The notes: a model not told the origin generated them from the letters alone. DNA of 64,000 nucleotides from an uncultured Dorea sp. (GCA_910578455.1 CAJTQA010000006.1:1-64000), one strand, 5' to 3'. Shown: positions 1 through 9,066, counted from the first letter of the stretch. Numbers and translations: made by a program.

Positions 1-1
1 T

Positions 2-208
2 AACCGGACATTAAGCATTGGGATATTGAAAAATGATCTGATCTATATCCTGCTGGAAACAGACGCGCAAAAACAAGACAGACTGTTTCAACAGATCTAT
101 GAAGACATCAGCAAAAATCTGGTTCCAATAAGGCCGGACCGTCATTATCACCGGACAAAGGGACAACTTGCGGGTAACTATTCCAACACGCATAAAAGAG
201 CTTACTAA
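2..208 (+). pseudogene. C-terminal fragment of a probable IS4-type transposase
   Basis: An open frame enters from the window edge and stops at 208. Its last 68 residues contain the stretch ISKNLVPIRPDRHYHR followed by a basic tail, which resembles the C-terminal end of DDE transposases of the IS4 kind found in Firmicutes. No catalytic residues lie in the window, so this is a family resemblance judged by eye. A strong terminator follows at 287-351, and a truncated ABC gene begins just after it. That layout fits an insertion element that landed in the ABC gene. An unrelated hypothetical protein end is the alternative. Confidence 0.42.
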
Positions 209-286
209 ACAGCAGAATTGTAAAACATGAGGACATCCTTGGTGATAAATACAATAAAATAACATCAAAGATCAGAATTGGATTCC

Positions 287-351
287 AGAACAATACCAGA
301 TAGCTTTATTCCAAGGAAAGGGGTAAAGCTATCTGGTATTGTTCTTTTTCT
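287..351 (+). terminator. Rho-independent terminator, perfect 22-bp stem
   Basis: The arms at 287-308 and 324-345 are exact inverted complements of 22 bp around a 15-nt loop, followed by a T-rich run. It would end transcription from the transposase-like frame. It may also be a structured end of the inserted element. Confidence 0.85.
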
Positions 352-362
352 TAAGTTAATGA

Positions 363-839
363 CATTGCGTTTTTTCCGGGTTTTACGGGAAAAACCTGTT
401 CCAGAAAAAGATAGGCGGGATTATCCCCGTCAAAGATAAAAAAGAGATGGAGCGGTATGTGGAAGAGCAGATTGAAAAGCTGGAGATCAAGTGCGAGAGC
501 GCGGATCAGAAAGTGAAGGAACTAAGCGGCGGGAATCAGCAGAAGGTGTGCATCGCCAGGGCAGTCTTGGTCGCCCCTAAGGTGCTGTTTGTCATGGAGC
601 CTACAAGAGGCGTTGACATTGGGGCAAAAGAGAAGATTCTGGATATGCTCGTGCAGATTAACAGAGAGCAGGGAACGACCATCGTGGTGGCGTCCAGCGA
701 GCTGGAGGAATTGAAGCGCATCAGTGACAGGATTGCAGTGTTTTGCGAGGGAAAGCTTTCGCAGATCTTGCCTCCGGATGCGCCGGATGAGAAGTTTGCC
801 TTTGCATTTACCGGAGAGGAGGAGAGGGATGGACAGTAA
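363..839 (+). pseudogene. Sugar/nucleoside ABC transporter ATP-binding protein, 5'-truncated
   Basis: This is the C-terminal part of a two-domain RbsA/MglA-type ATPase, the energising subunit of a sugar or nucleoside importer. It keeps the second-domain signature LSGGNQQKV, the Walker B region (LFVMEPTRG, with M where D is usual) and the switch histidine region replaced by VVASSELEE. These proteins are normally about 500 residues. Here the open frame is only about 158 codons and begins right after foreign-looking DNA. The first internal ATG at 447 has no convincing RBS, so the copy is probably dead. It overlaps the next permease by 11 nt, showing the original operon order. The missing 5' part may lie upstream of the window. 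Confidence 0.8.
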
Positions 840-1854
840 GATAAAAATTCCACAGCTTATTATTGCCGCATTCATGGGAGCGTTGTTTATCCTTGCCGGA
901 TTTTTGGGAATGGATATCCCGGAGCTTGTAAGCGGTTCTTTTACAAAGTTCGTCATGAACGGCGTTCTTGTGCTTGCCATGATTCCGATGATCAACGCAG
1001 GGGTGGGGATGAATTTCGGCCTGCCAGTCGGGATTGTAGCCGGGCTTCTGGGGATGTGCATGGCGATACAGCTCCGCATGACGGGAGTTGCAGGCTTTTT
1101 GGGAGCCGTGGCGCTCTCTGTGGTTCCCGCAGTGATCCTTGGGCTGATATACGCAAAGATACTGAATATGGTAAAGGGCAAAGAGGATATCGCAGCGATC
1201 TTTATCGGGTACTCTTTTATCCCTATTATGAACTTCGTGTGGACGGTGATTCCTTTTACCAACCGGGAGATGCTCTATCCGGTGGGAGCGGAAGGGCTGC
1301 GCCCGAAGATCAGCCTGGAGAATTATTTCGGAAATGTGCTGAATGAGCTTATGGTTTTCAAGATCGGGAAGGTATCTGTTCCGCTGGGGCTGTTTGTTGC
1401 CTACGCTGCGGTGTGTCTTTTGGTGTATGGTTTTTTTAAGACAAAGAGCGGGTCAGTGATGCTGGCGGTGGGGGAAAATGAAAAGTTCTGCCAGCTCTCC
1501 GGCATCCGGATCGACCGGGTGCGGACGATGGCGATTGTGCTGTCTACGGTCATCGGAGCGGCGGGAATCTGCGTGTACGCTCAGACCTATGGGTTTGTGG
1601 AGCTTTACAACGCACCTCTGTCTCACAGCTTTCCGGCAGTATCGGCAATCCTTATCGGCGGGTGCATCGGAAGGCAGGCAAAAATCTCCCATGCGGTTCT
1701 CGGAACATATCTGTACCAGACGATTTATCTTCTGTCAGCGCCGATCGCAAATGCGATTCTGATACCGCAGATGTCTGAGATCGTGAGGATGATCATTACA
1801 AACGGAATCATTCTGTACGCATTTTTAAAGCAGGAAAGGAGGATGCGGCAATGA
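829..1854 (+). CDS. ABC transporter permease, sugar/nucleoside (BPD_transp_2) family
   Basis: The 341-residue protein is a hydrophobic membrane subunit with about eight to ten predicted helices. It has the family's GVGMNFGLPVG segment near residue 60 and a cytoplasmic coupling stretch with the motif ENEKFCQLSGI at about residue 220. The ATG at 829 follows the RBS GGAGG and overlaps the ATPase fragment by 11 nt. The family imports sugars or nucleosides with a binding protein, which is not in the window. Its substrate cannot be told from sequence. With the ATPase truncated, the importer may be non-functional. Confidence 0.88.
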   Translation: MDSKIKIPQLIIAAFMGALFILAGFLGMDIPELVSGSFTKFVMNGVLVLAMIPMINAGVGMNFGLPVGIVAGLLGMCMAIQLRMTGVAGFLGAVALSVVPAVILGLIYAKILNMVKGKEDIAAIFIGYSFIPIMNFVWTVIPFTNREMLYPVGAEGLRPKISLENYFGNVLNELMVFKIGKVSVPLGLFVAYAAVCLLVYGFFKTKSGSVMLAVGENEKFCQLSGIRIDRVRTMAIVLSTVIGAAGICVYAQTYGFVELYNAPLSHSFPAVSAILIGGCIGRQAKISHAVLGTYLYQTIYLLSAPIANAILIPQMSEIVRMIITNGIILYAFLKQERRMRQ

Positions 1855-2900
1855 TGAAAAAAATTCGTAAGGATGAGCTGATTGTACCGGCTACATTCAT
1901 TATATTCAGCATTCTCTGCTTTTTCCTGTCAGGAATCAGCTTTCTGTTCCTTGCGGAGCAGGTGGCGCTCAGGTTTATCCGGAACATCATACTGGTGCTG
2001 GCTTTGATCTTCCCGATCATGGCTGGCATGGGGCTGAATTTTGCGGTAGTTATCGGAACGATGATCACGCAGGCGTGTTTTATTATCGTGCTGAATTTTA
2101 ATGTCACGGGAGGCAAGGGGGCGGCGCTTGTGCTGCTTGTCTCTCTTGCTGCAGCGGCCGGTGTCGGGTATGTGATCGGGCGCCTGCTTAACAAAGTCAG
2201 GGGCAGGGAGATGGTGACATCTATCGTAGTGGGCTTTCTCGCAAACTATATCTACCAGCTCATCTTCGTGGCGGGCTTTGGAACGGCAATCCATGTATTT
2301 AATAAAAAGCTGGTGCTTTCCACAGGGATTGGCGTGAAGAATATGGTGGATTTGAAGACCTTTAAAGAAGTATTTGACAATCTTGGAGTGTTTCGCATCG
2401 GAAAGGCGAAGATCTCCGTGCTGCTGCTTGCCATGATTATTGTGTGCGGTTTTTTTGTGTTTTACTTGATGCATACGCCTTTGGGGCAGAAGATAAAGGC
2501 AGTGGGGATGAGCGAGGAGAAAGCTGCAAATATCGGAATTGACACTGACCGGGTGAGAATCATCGTTATCGTCCTGTCTACAGTGTTCGCGGCGCTGGGC
2601 CAGTTTGTGTATCTCCAGAACATTGGCTCTTTAAATGTCTATACGGAGCACCTGGACACGGAAAAGTTTGCCTGTGCGGCGCTCCTGGCGGGAGGAGCAA
2701 GCATCCGGAAAGCAGGGGTAAAAAATGCTTTTATCGGGGTAGTGCTTTTGCATACGTTATTTGTGCTGTCACCTCTTGCAGGACGCAATGCTTTTGCAAA
2801 CGCGTCTCTGGGCGAGTATTTCCGAAGCTTTGTGGCTTACGGGATTATCGCATTTGCGCTGGTAGTGAATCTCAGGCTGGAGCAGAAAGGAGAAAGATAA
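1851..2900 (+). CDS. ABC transporter permease, sugar/nucleoside (BPD_transp_2) family
   Basis: This 349-residue polytopic protein is the second permease of the importer and a paralogue of its upstream neighbour. Both share the GMGLNF/GVGMNF segment and a coupling region (VGMSEEKAANIGID here). The genes overlap by 4 nt (ATGA), indicating translational coupling. Two unlike permeases with one double-domain ATPase is the arrangement of BmpA-type nucleoside and related importers. This is established for the family, but the substrate here is unknown. Confidence 0.88.
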   Translation: MMKKIRKDELIVPATFIIFSILCFFLSGISFLFLAEQVALRFIRNIILVLALIFPIMAGMGLNFAVVIGTMITQACFIIVLNFNVTGGKGAALVLLVSLAAAAGVGYVIGRLLNKVRGREMVTSIVVGFLANYIYQLIFVAGFGTAIHVFNKKLVLSTGIGVKNMVDLKTFKEVFDNLGVFRIGKAKISVLLLAMIIVCGFFVFYLMHTPLGQKIKAVGMSEEKAANIGIDTDRVRIIVIVLSTVFAALGQFVYLQNIGSLNVYTEHLDTEKFACAALLAGGASIRKAGVKNAFIGVVLLHTLFVLSPLAGRNAFANASLGEYFRSFVAYGIIAFALVVNLRLEQKGER

Positions 2901-2901
2901 C

Positions 2902-4080
2902 ATGCAGTATAGAAATGATAAGCATGGGGAACCTATATCCATCCTTGGGTACGGCTGCATGCGCTTTACAAAAAAGGGAAACCGTTTTGACGTAAAAAAG
3001 GCGGAAAAAGAGCTGATGACGGCCATAAAAAACGGCGTGAATTATTTCGACACAGCGTATATCTACCCGGGCAGCGAAGTTTTGCTGGGCGGGATTTTAG
3101 AGCGGAATGATTGCAGGGATAAAGTGAAGATTGCGACGAAACTGCCGCAGTATCTCATAAAATCGGAGGCTGCCCTGGACCGGTATTTTAACGAGCAGCT
3201 CTCCCGCTTAAGGACAGATTATATCGACTATTATCTGATGCATATGCTGACGGATATCGCCGCGTGGGAAAAGCTGGCAAGGCTTGGCATCAAGGAGTGG
3301 ATTGATAAGAAAAAGGCGGAGGGAAAGATACGGAACCTTGGGTTTTCCTTTCATGGGAACACAGAGATGTTCCTTAAGATTTTAGATGCCTACGACTGGG
3401 ATTTCTGCCAGATCCAGTACAATTATATGGATGAACACACACAGGCTGGAAGGCGGGGGCTTAAGGCGGCGGCAGAGAGAGGGATTCCGGTCATTATCAT
3501 GGAACCGCTCCGGGGCGGAAAGCTCGTGGAGCTTCTTCCGAAAACGGCAAAAAGGAAGATCGCACAGGATGCAAAGAAACGTACTCCGGCAGAGCTGGCA
3601 TTTCGGTGGCTTTGGGATCAGCCTGAGGTGACATGCGTGCTCTCCGGGATGAATTCTCTTGAGATGGTGCGGGAAAATATAAGGGTGGCATCCCAGGTGC
3701 AGGCGGGGGAATTAACGGAAGAGGATTTTGCATTGATCCAGTCTGTCAGAGACGAGATACAAAAGACAATGAAAGTGGGATGCACAGGATGCGGCTATTG
3801 CATGCCCTGCCCAAAGGGCATCGATATCCCGGCGGCTTTCCGGTGCTACAACCGGATGTATGCCGAACAGAAGGGCTCCGGGCGGCATGAGTACCTTCAA
3901 GTTACTGCATTTCAGAAGGAGATGAGCCTGCCGGAAACCTGTGTTAAATGCGGCAAGTGCGAAAGCCGCTGCCCGCAGCATATAAAGATCAGAAAAGAGC
4001 TTAAGCGGGCCGAAAAGGCTTTGCTGCCCTGGTATTATAAAATCGGGGTGAAAATTATAAGGTTATTTAAGTTTTGGTAG
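2902..4080 (+). CDS. Aldo/keto reductase with C-terminal 2x[4Fe-4S] ferredoxin domain
   Basis: Residues 1-280 form an aldo/keto reductase barrel. Recognisable are the FDTAYIYPGSE segment with catalytic Asp and Tyr, the lysine in IATKLP and the histidine in YLMHML. Residues 290-360 carry two cysteine clusters, CTGCGYCMPCPKG and CVKCGKCESRCPQH, typical of bacterial-type ferredoxin domains. Such fusions occur widely in anaerobes and are annotated as oxidoreductases of unknown substrate. The gene starts 2 nt after the permease stop, so it belongs to that operon and may act on the imported compound. That last point is inference. Confidence 0.9.
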   Translation: MQYRNDKHGEPISILGYGCMRFTKKGNRFDVKKAEKELMTAIKNGVNYFDTAYIYPGSEVLLGGILERNDCRDKVKIATKLPQYLIKSEAALDRYFNEQLSRLRTDYIDYYLMHMLTDIAAWEKLARLGIKEWIDKKKAEGKIRNLGFSFHGNTEMFLKILDAYDWDFCQIQYNYMDEHTQAGRRGLKAAAERGIPVIIMEPLRGGKLVELLPKTAKRKIAQDAKKRTPAELAFRWLWDQPEVTCVLSGMNSLEMVRENIRVASQVQAGELTEEDFALIQSVRDEIQKTMKVGCTGCGYCMPCPKGIDIPAAFRCYNRMYAEQKGSGRHEYLQVTAFQKEMSLPETCVKCGKCESRCPQHIKIRKELKRAEKALLPWYYKIGVKIIRLFKFW

Positions 4081-4103
4081 CGGCTGGGTTTCCAGCCGCT
4101 TTT
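4080..4103 (+). terminator. Rho-independent terminator after aldo/keto reductase gene
   Basis: Arms GCGGCTGG (4080-4087) and CCAGCCGC (4092-4099) with a 4-nt loop are followed by TTTT. The hairpin begins at the stop codon. Confidence 0.8.
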
Positions 4104-4147
4104 AGATTGCCGGCTTTTTTGTTTCTTAATGACGAAAGAGGCATAGA

Positions 4148-4215
4148 TTGTATCTATTAATAGAAGGATATATTATGATTACTGATTTGAAGGAGAAGAT
4201 ACGATATGCTACACT
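4148..4215 (+). promoter_or_regulatory. Two candidate sigma-A promoters for the D-amino acid operon
   Basis: TTGTAT (4148) and TATTAT (4171) are separated by 17 nt. Downstream, TTGAAG (4187) and TACACT (4210) are also separated by 17 nt. Either could start the operon at 4282. They were picked by eye. Confidence 0.45.
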
Positions 4216-4281
4216 GAGACAAGCATATAGCTATAAATGATCGGAAATATGCCATATGTGTAATAGTTAGGAGAAAATGTC

Positions 4282-5373
4282 TTGAAACTTAATGATATAA
4301 GTAAAATTGAGCTTGCAATTAAACCGACCCCAATCCAGAGGTTAAAGAGCTTTAGCCATGAGTATGGGTGCAGCATATTTGTAAAGAGAGACGACCTTCT
4401 CGGAGTTTCATTTGGAGGAAACAAAGTAAGAAAATTGGAGTACATACTTGCTGATGCGAAGAAAAAAGGGGCGAAACTTATAGCCGCAAGCGGTTCGCTG
4501 CAGACAAACCACGGACTTTTGACAGCGCTTTGTTCGGCGCGTTTGGGGATGAAGTGCCTTCTTTTTCTTCTGATTGAAGAAAAAGGGACAGAAAAGTGCT
4601 TGAGCGGCAACCTGCTTTTGGATGATTATGCAGGGGGCGACACTGTATTTGTGGATATCTCAGACATTATGACAGACGAAGCGCTGTCTGTGGGGGAAAA
4701 GGATGCCCTGAGTTCGGAGAAGCTTGAGATGTGCATGGAGAGGGCGCTGAAAGAGTTTCAGGAGAGAGAAGGCATCAGCGCGGCGGAAACCTATGCCATA
4801 TCCTCTGCCGGCAGCGTGCCCCTGGGAATCCTTGGATATGTAGACTGTATGAAGGAGATTGCAGAACAATCAGACACGGCGTATGATTACCTTTTCTGCG
4901 GAAATGGTTCCGGCGGAACATATGGGGGCATGGTGCTGGGCGGCCGTCTGTATCAGCCGGGCGCCAGGGTCATCGGAGTTGGGATTGAGGAGATGAACCC
5001 GGAGAAACCGGCTTTTATCGTGGAGCGCGTGAATCAGGCGGCAGAGCTTATCGGAACCGGGGAGCGGATTTCAGAAAATGACCTGACGTTTCTTTTTAAC
5101 AGCGTAAACCGGGGATATGCGGTGCCTGACGAAGAGACTATGAGATGCATAGAGGATGTTGCAAGGAGAGAGGGCTTTTTCCTTGACCCGGTTTATTCGG
5201 GGAAGGTTATGAACGGGGCGCTTAAATATATTGGAGATAATTTAAGAGATACCGGAAAGAACATCCTGATTCTCCATTCAGGAGGCGGACCGGGGCTTTA
5301 TAACAGAAATATGATAGATTACCGGTCAAGGTCATCGAAAGTGCTGGATAGGTGGAAACATGATACAGATTAA
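4282..5373 (+). CDS. PLP-dependent D-cysteine desulfhydrase / ACC deaminase family enzyme
   Basis: The 363-residue protein is a fold-type II PLP enzyme of the D-cysteine desulfhydrase/ACC deaminase family. The motif SFGGNKVRK holds the likely PLP lysine (K48), and SGSLQTNHG at about residue 76 is the phosphate/substrate loop. Family members release ammonia from D-cysteine (giving pyruvate and sulfide) or from related small amino acids. The start is TTG at 4282 after AGGAGA; the ATG five bases upstream runs into a stop. It is translationally coupled to a polar amino-acid ABC importer, supporting a role in breaking down an imported D- or sulfur amino acid. Exact substrate is not decided by sequence. 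Confidence 0.82.
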   Translation: MKLNDISKIELAIKPTPIQRLKSFSHEYGCSIFVKRDDLLGVSFGGNKVRKLEYILADAKKKGAKLIAASGSLQTNHGLLTALCSARLGMKCLLFLLIEEKGTEKCLSGNLLLDDYAGGDTVFVDISDIMTDEALSVGEKDALSSEKLEMCMERALKEFQEREGISAAETYAISSAGSVPLGILGYVDCMKEIAEQSDTAYDYLFCGNGSGGTYGGMVLGGRLYQPGARVIGVGIEEMNPEKPAFIVERVNQAAELIGTGERISENDLTFLFNSVNRGYAVPDEETMRCIEDVARREGFFLDPVYSGKVMNGALKYIGDNLRDTGKNILILHSGGGPGLYNRNMIDYRSRSSKVLDRWKHDTD

Positions 5374-6106
5374 GGATTTGCATAAGTCTTTTGGAAAGCT
5401 GGATGTGTTAAAGGGAATAAGCCTTGAAATAAGAGAGGGAGAGATTGTCTCTGTCATAGGCCCTTCAGGCTCAGGGAAATCTACTCTCCTCAGATGTATG
5501 AATTATCTGGAAAAGCCCCAGAGCGGCAGCATTGCCATCGACGGAACGACATATGATTTCTCCCGGGAGCTGGATGCGAAGGCAGTCTGGGAGCTGCGGC
5601 GGAACAGTTCTATGGTGTTTCAGAATTATAATCTGTTCCAGCACCGGACTGTCCTTGAAAATATTATGGATCCGCTTGTGCATGTAAAAAGGATGGAAAA
5701 GGATGACGCTGGAAACAGAGCTATGGAATTATTATCACAGGTTGGACTTGAGGAGAAAGCGTACGTATATCCGAGAAAGCTGTCGGGAGGCCAGCAGCAG
5801 CGGGTGGGGATAGCGCGGGCGATGGCGGTCGACCCAAAAGTGATTCTTTTTGACGAGCCGACTTCCTCTCTGGATCCGGAACTGGTAAAAGAAGTATTGC
5901 GTGTGATTAAACGGCTTGCAGAACAAAAGCAGACTATGGTCATTGTTACTCATGAAATGCAGTTTGCAAAAGCTATATCAGACAAGGTGGTTTTTATCGA
6001 TGAAGGAAGAGTGCAGGAAGAGGGTTCGGCTGAAGATATATTTGAAAACTCCAGGAGCGAGCGCTTAAAGAGTTTTCTGGAAGTTATTAATCTTGATAAT
6101 CTGTAA
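5360..6106 (+). CDS. Polar amino acid ABC transporter ATP-binding protein (GlnQ/TcyC type)
   Basis: The 248-residue ATPase has Walker A GPSGSGKST, the Q-loop NYNLF, signature LSGGQQQRVGIARA, Walker B VILFDEP and the switch histidine in VTHEM. Length and sequence match the family that powers uptake of glutamine, cystine and other polar amino acids. Its start overlaps the preceding PLP enzyme gene by 14 nt. The binding protein and permease follow, so a complete importer is present. Confidence 0.93.
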   Translation: MIQIKDLHKSFGKLDVLKGISLEIREGEIVSVIGPSGSGKSTLLRCMNYLEKPQSGSIAIDGTTYDFSRELDAKAVWELRRNSSMVFQNYNLFQHRTVLENIMDPLVHVKRMEKDDAGNRAMELLSQVGLEEKAYVYPRKLSGGQQQRVGIARAMAVDPKVILFDEPTSSLDPELVKEVLRVIKRLAEQKQTMVIVTHEMQFAKAISDKVVFIDEGRVQEEGSAEDIFENSRSERLKSFLEVINLDNL

Positions 6107-6119
6107 AGGAGACAAACAA

Positions 6120-6956
6120 ATGAAGAAAAGAAGTGCATTATTAACAGTATTGCTAGTCCTTGCCATGGCATTTACGGCATGTTCCGGGGGAACCGGAGAA
6201 AAGGCGGATGACGGCAGCGCGGCAAAAGAGGAAAGCCCGGAAGAGGTTTCCGATGGAAAGAAGACATTAAAAGTGGCGACAGAAGGGAGCATGTACCCCT
6301 GGACATTTACAGAGGACGGAGAGATCGCGGGTTATGAGGCCGACATTATGGCTGAGATGGAAAAGCGGACAGGCTATACCATCGAGCTTGAGGCTATTGA
6401 CTGGAGCGGCATCTTTGGCGCGCTGGATGCAGGGAGAGCAGATACTATCGCAGATATCATCACGATAACGGATGAGAGAAAAGAAAAATATGTGTTTACA
6501 CAGCCGTATGTTTACAACCCCATGGTTCTTGCGACAAAGAGCGATTCGGATATTAATTCCATGGAGGATATTGACGGGAAGACAATGGTAGTAGAGGTAG
6601 GATCGTCAGATGAAATCGTGCTGGAGCAGGTTCAGAAGGAATTTGGCGTAAAGATTGAGCCGGTCTACTATGAGGGAATCTCGATTACAGATGTGGAAAA
6701 CGGACGCGTGGATCTCTGGATCGGCGGGGAACCGTCTCTGAATACACAGATCAACGAGGGTGAGTACGACCTGAAAGTGGTAGGCTTTACAGGCTCTTAT
6801 CAGGAGTACGGCTATCCGTTCCTGAAAGGAGAGGAAGGAGAGGCGCTCTGCAAAGAATTTGACGATGCGCTTACAGCAATGAAAGAGGACGGAACGCTTA
6901 AGGCTATATCTGAAAAATGGTTTAAAATGGATATCACAGAACAGAAGGCTGAATAG
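6120..6956 (+). CDS. Amino acid ABC transporter substrate-binding lipoprotein
   Basis: A 278-residue extracellular binding protein. It has a lipoprotein signal with a lipobox ending at C21 (AFTAC), an acidic linker, and a type 3 solute-binding domain (TEGSMYPWTF, GYEADIM, DERKEKY motifs). The ATG at 6120 follows AAAGGAGA. The conserved arginine after ITDE is seen in amino-acid binders. Neighbouring enzymes suggest cystine, a D-amino acid or a small peptide derivative as ligand, but this is inference. Confidence 0.92.
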   Translation: MKKRSALLTVLLVLAMAFTACSGGTGEKADDGSAAKEESPEEVSDGKKTLKVATEGSMYPWTFTEDGEIAGYEADIMAEMEKRTGYTIELEAIDWSGIFGALDAGRADTIADIITITDERKEKYVFTQPYVYNPMVLATKSDSDINSMEDIDGKTMVVEVGSSDEIVLEQVQKEFGVKIEPVYYEGISITDVENGRVDLWIGGEPSLNTQINEGEYDLKVVGFTGSYQEYGYPFLKGEEGEALCKEFDDALTAMKEDGTLKAISEKWFKMDITEQKAE

Positions 6957-7008
6957 CCGCATATGAAGTTAGAAGCTGGAAAGCCAGGGAGTGGGGAAAG
7001 GTGACGGT

Positions 7009-7677
7009 ATGAGAATCAGTCTTGAAGGAACGCTTAAGGTGTTAGATGCGATGGCGAAAGCGCTGCCGGTGACGATGGCGCTGGCGGTCAGTGTGCTTGC
7101 CATATCTTTGCTGATTGCGGTGGCAATGGCGCTGTGCGAATACTTTGAGGTGAAAGGCACATTAAGATTCATCAAAGTGTATACCTCGTTTTTCCGGGGA
7201 ACTCCTCTGGTAGCCCAGCTGTTTTTCTTTTATTTCGGGCTGCCCAACATATTCCCGGCGCTTATCAATATGACCGGATTCTCTTCAGCCATTATTACCA
7301 TGAGCCTGAACAATTCGGCATATATTAAGGAGGCGATCCGAGGAGCGCTTCTGTCGGTAGATAAAGGGCAGCTGGAGGCCGGACGCTCGGTGGGGTATAC
7401 AGAAAAACAAGTGATTACGCTGATTGTATTCCCACAGGCAGCGCGTGTGGCGATTCCCGCTCTTGCCAATAGCTTTATTGACATTATCAAAGGTTCTTCA
7501 CTGGCGTTTACAGTAGGAGTGATCGAGATTACGGCGGCCGCGCAGCTTTACTCAGCATCTACGCTGCGATTTTTTGAAGGGTACTGCGGATTGATCGCCA
7601 TGTATTGGTTCTTGATTGTCATATTGGAAAATATTTTGAAAATAGCGGAAAAGAGGATGAACAGAAGTTTTGAGTAA
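7009..7677 (+). CDS. Amino acid ABC transporter permease (HisM/GlnP family)
   Basis: The 222-residue membrane protein has about five helices and the EAA loop (LEAGRSVGYTEKQ...FPQAARVAIPA) that contacts the ATPase. ATG 7009 is preferred over the upstream GTG 6991 because GGGGAAAGG sits at proper spacing before it. A single permease gene implies a homodimeric channel. The next gene overlaps its end by 8 nt. Confidence 0.9.
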   Translation: MRISLEGTLKVLDAMAKALPVTMALAVSVLAISLLIAVAMALCEYFEVKGTLRFIKVYTSFFRGTPLVAQLFFFYFGLPNIFPALINMTGFSSAIITMSLNNSAYIKEAIRGALLSVDKGQLEAGRSVGYTEKQVITLIVFPQAARVAIPALANSFIDIIKGSSLAFTVGVIEITAAAQLYSASTLRFFEGYCGLIAMYWFLIVILENILKIAEKRMNRSFE

Positions 7678-8473
7678 GAAGATATTTATCAGTGCGGATA
7701 TTGAAGGGACGACCGGAGCCTGCACATGGGAGGATGCCCGGAAGGGAACAAAGGAGCATGAGCGGCAGAGTAAAATCATGACGGAGGAGGTTTTATCCGT
7801 TGTGGAGGGGATTAACGGCAGGTGGAAAGACTGTGAGATCGTCATAAAGGATGCACATGCGGAGGGAGCAAATCTGGATTCCGCATGTTTCCCAGGAAAC
7901 TGTAAAATCATATCCGGGTGGGATGGAAGTCCGATGTGCATGATGCAGGGGTTAGACAGGGGCTGCGACTGTTCGGTTTTGCTTGGGTATCACAGCGCTG
8001 CCGGAACAGACGGCTCCCCTCTGGCTCATACATTCAATCCCTGGAAGTATGTGAGGATTGAATTAAACGGGGAAATTATGTCGGAGTTTTTAGTCAGCTA
8101 TTATACATCCTTGTATTTCGGAGTGCCAGTGGCAATGCTAAGCGGCGACGAGGGCATCTGCACGGACGCAGTGAGGACGGATAGCCAGATAATCACTGTG
8201 GCGGCCCATAAGGGGCGCGGGGATTCCGTTATGGCAAATACGCCGCGCAGGACACAGGAACTGCTGGCATGTGCGGTCAATGGAATCCGTGAAAAAGAAG
8301 AGTACCGCCTTAGGGAACTGCCGGGGCATTTTCATGTAAGAGCCGTTTACTGCAAGCATCAGGATGCGCTGAAAAGCTCTTGCTATCCGGGATGCAGGCA
8401 GACGGACGGCAGAACGGTTGAATTTGAGACGGATGACTTTTATGAAGTATTGCGGCTGTTTGTTTTCATATAA
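7670..8473 (+). CDS. DppA-family (M55) zinc D-aminopeptidase
   Basis: The 267-residue protein matches family M55. The opening SADIEGTTG carries Asp10 and Glu12, and later KDAHAEG, GYHSAAGTDGSPLAHT and DEGICTD supply the His and Glu ligands of the two-zinc site known from Bacillus subtilis DppA. That enzyme cleaves N-terminal D-Ala from D-amino-acid peptides. The start is TTG at 7670 inside the permease gene, implying coupled translation. Together with the D-cysteine-desulfhydrase-like enzyme and importer, it points to use of D-amino acids or peptidoglycan fragments. Confidence 0.88.
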   Translation: MSKKIFISADIEGTTGACTWEDARKGTKEHERQSKIMTEEVLSVVEGINGRWKDCEIVIKDAHAEGANLDSACFPGNCKIISGWDGSPMCMMQGLDRGCDCSVLLGYHSAAGTDGSPLAHTFNPWKYVRIELNGEIMSEFLVSYYTSLYFGVPVAMLSGDEGICTDAVRTDSQIITVAAHKGRGDSVMANTPRRTQELLACAVNGIREKEEYRLRELPGHFHVRAVYCKHQDALKSSCYPGCRQTDGRTVEFETDDFYEVLRLFVFI

Positions 8474-8496
8474 TGGATTGCAGCTTTTTAACATCA

Positions 8497-9036
8497 TTAC
8501 CTGCAAGAAACTGTCAGTACATTCCCGTCTAAATCTTTCCAGAAGAAACCATTGTCATAGGTCATATATCCGTGTGCGGAGCCATTTTTCGGAATGGATA
8601 CAGAGCCCGGATTCATATAAGTGTACGCGCCCATGTCCTCATTTGCAGGAACATGGGTGTGCCCGTTTAGGAGGATATCTCCGTCTTTTAAAGGCGGCAG
8701 ATTCTGCGGGCTGTGGTGATGGCCGTGGGAAGCAAAGACGGTACGGCCGCCAAGCTCAAGGAGGCAGTAATCAGCAAGAATGGGAAAATCAAGCACCATC
8801 TGGTCAACTTCTGTATCGCAGTTTCCCCGGACACAAAGTAGCGTCTGCTTTAACGGATTGAGCATGGCGATGACTTCCCTGGGGGCATAGTCTTTCGGCA
8901 GATCGTTTCTGGGGCCGTGATAGAGGAGGTCTCCCAGAAGGAGCAGGCGGCCGGGATTTTCCCTTTCGTATGCGTCGATCATCTTCCGGCAGTAATAGGA
9001 AGAGCCGTGTATGTCAGATGCAATCATTAATTTCAT
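8497..9036 (-). CDS. yfcE: YfcE/MJ0936-type metallophosphoesterase
   Basis: A 179-residue calcineurin-like phosphodiesterase. The metal-binding motifs are all visible: SDIHG near the start, GDLLYHGP, GNCD, SHGHHH and NGHTHVP. Relatives hydrolyse artificial phosphodiesters, and the natural substrate is usually unknown. ATG 9036 follows AGGAGG at 8 nt and is preferred to the TTG two codons upstream. The gene is convergent with the DppA gene and divergent from the methyltransferase gene. Confidence 0.9.
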   Translation of the reverse strand: MKLMIASDIHGSSYYCRKMIDAYERENPGRLLLLGDLLYHGPRNDLPKDYAPREVIAMLNPLKQTLLCVRGNCDTEVDQMVLDFPILADYCLLELGGRTVFASHGHHHSPQNLPPLKDGDILLNGHTHVPANEDMGAYTYMNPGSVSIPKNGSAHGYMTYDNGFFWKDLDGNVLTVSCR

Positions 9037-9066
9037 ATGCAAAACCTCCTGAATTGTAGTATGATG

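Noticed and set aside
522..1262. Long minus-strand frame opposite the ABC ATPase and permease
   Set aside because: Shadow of real plus-strand genes with GC-rich third positions; no RBS and no recognisable domain.
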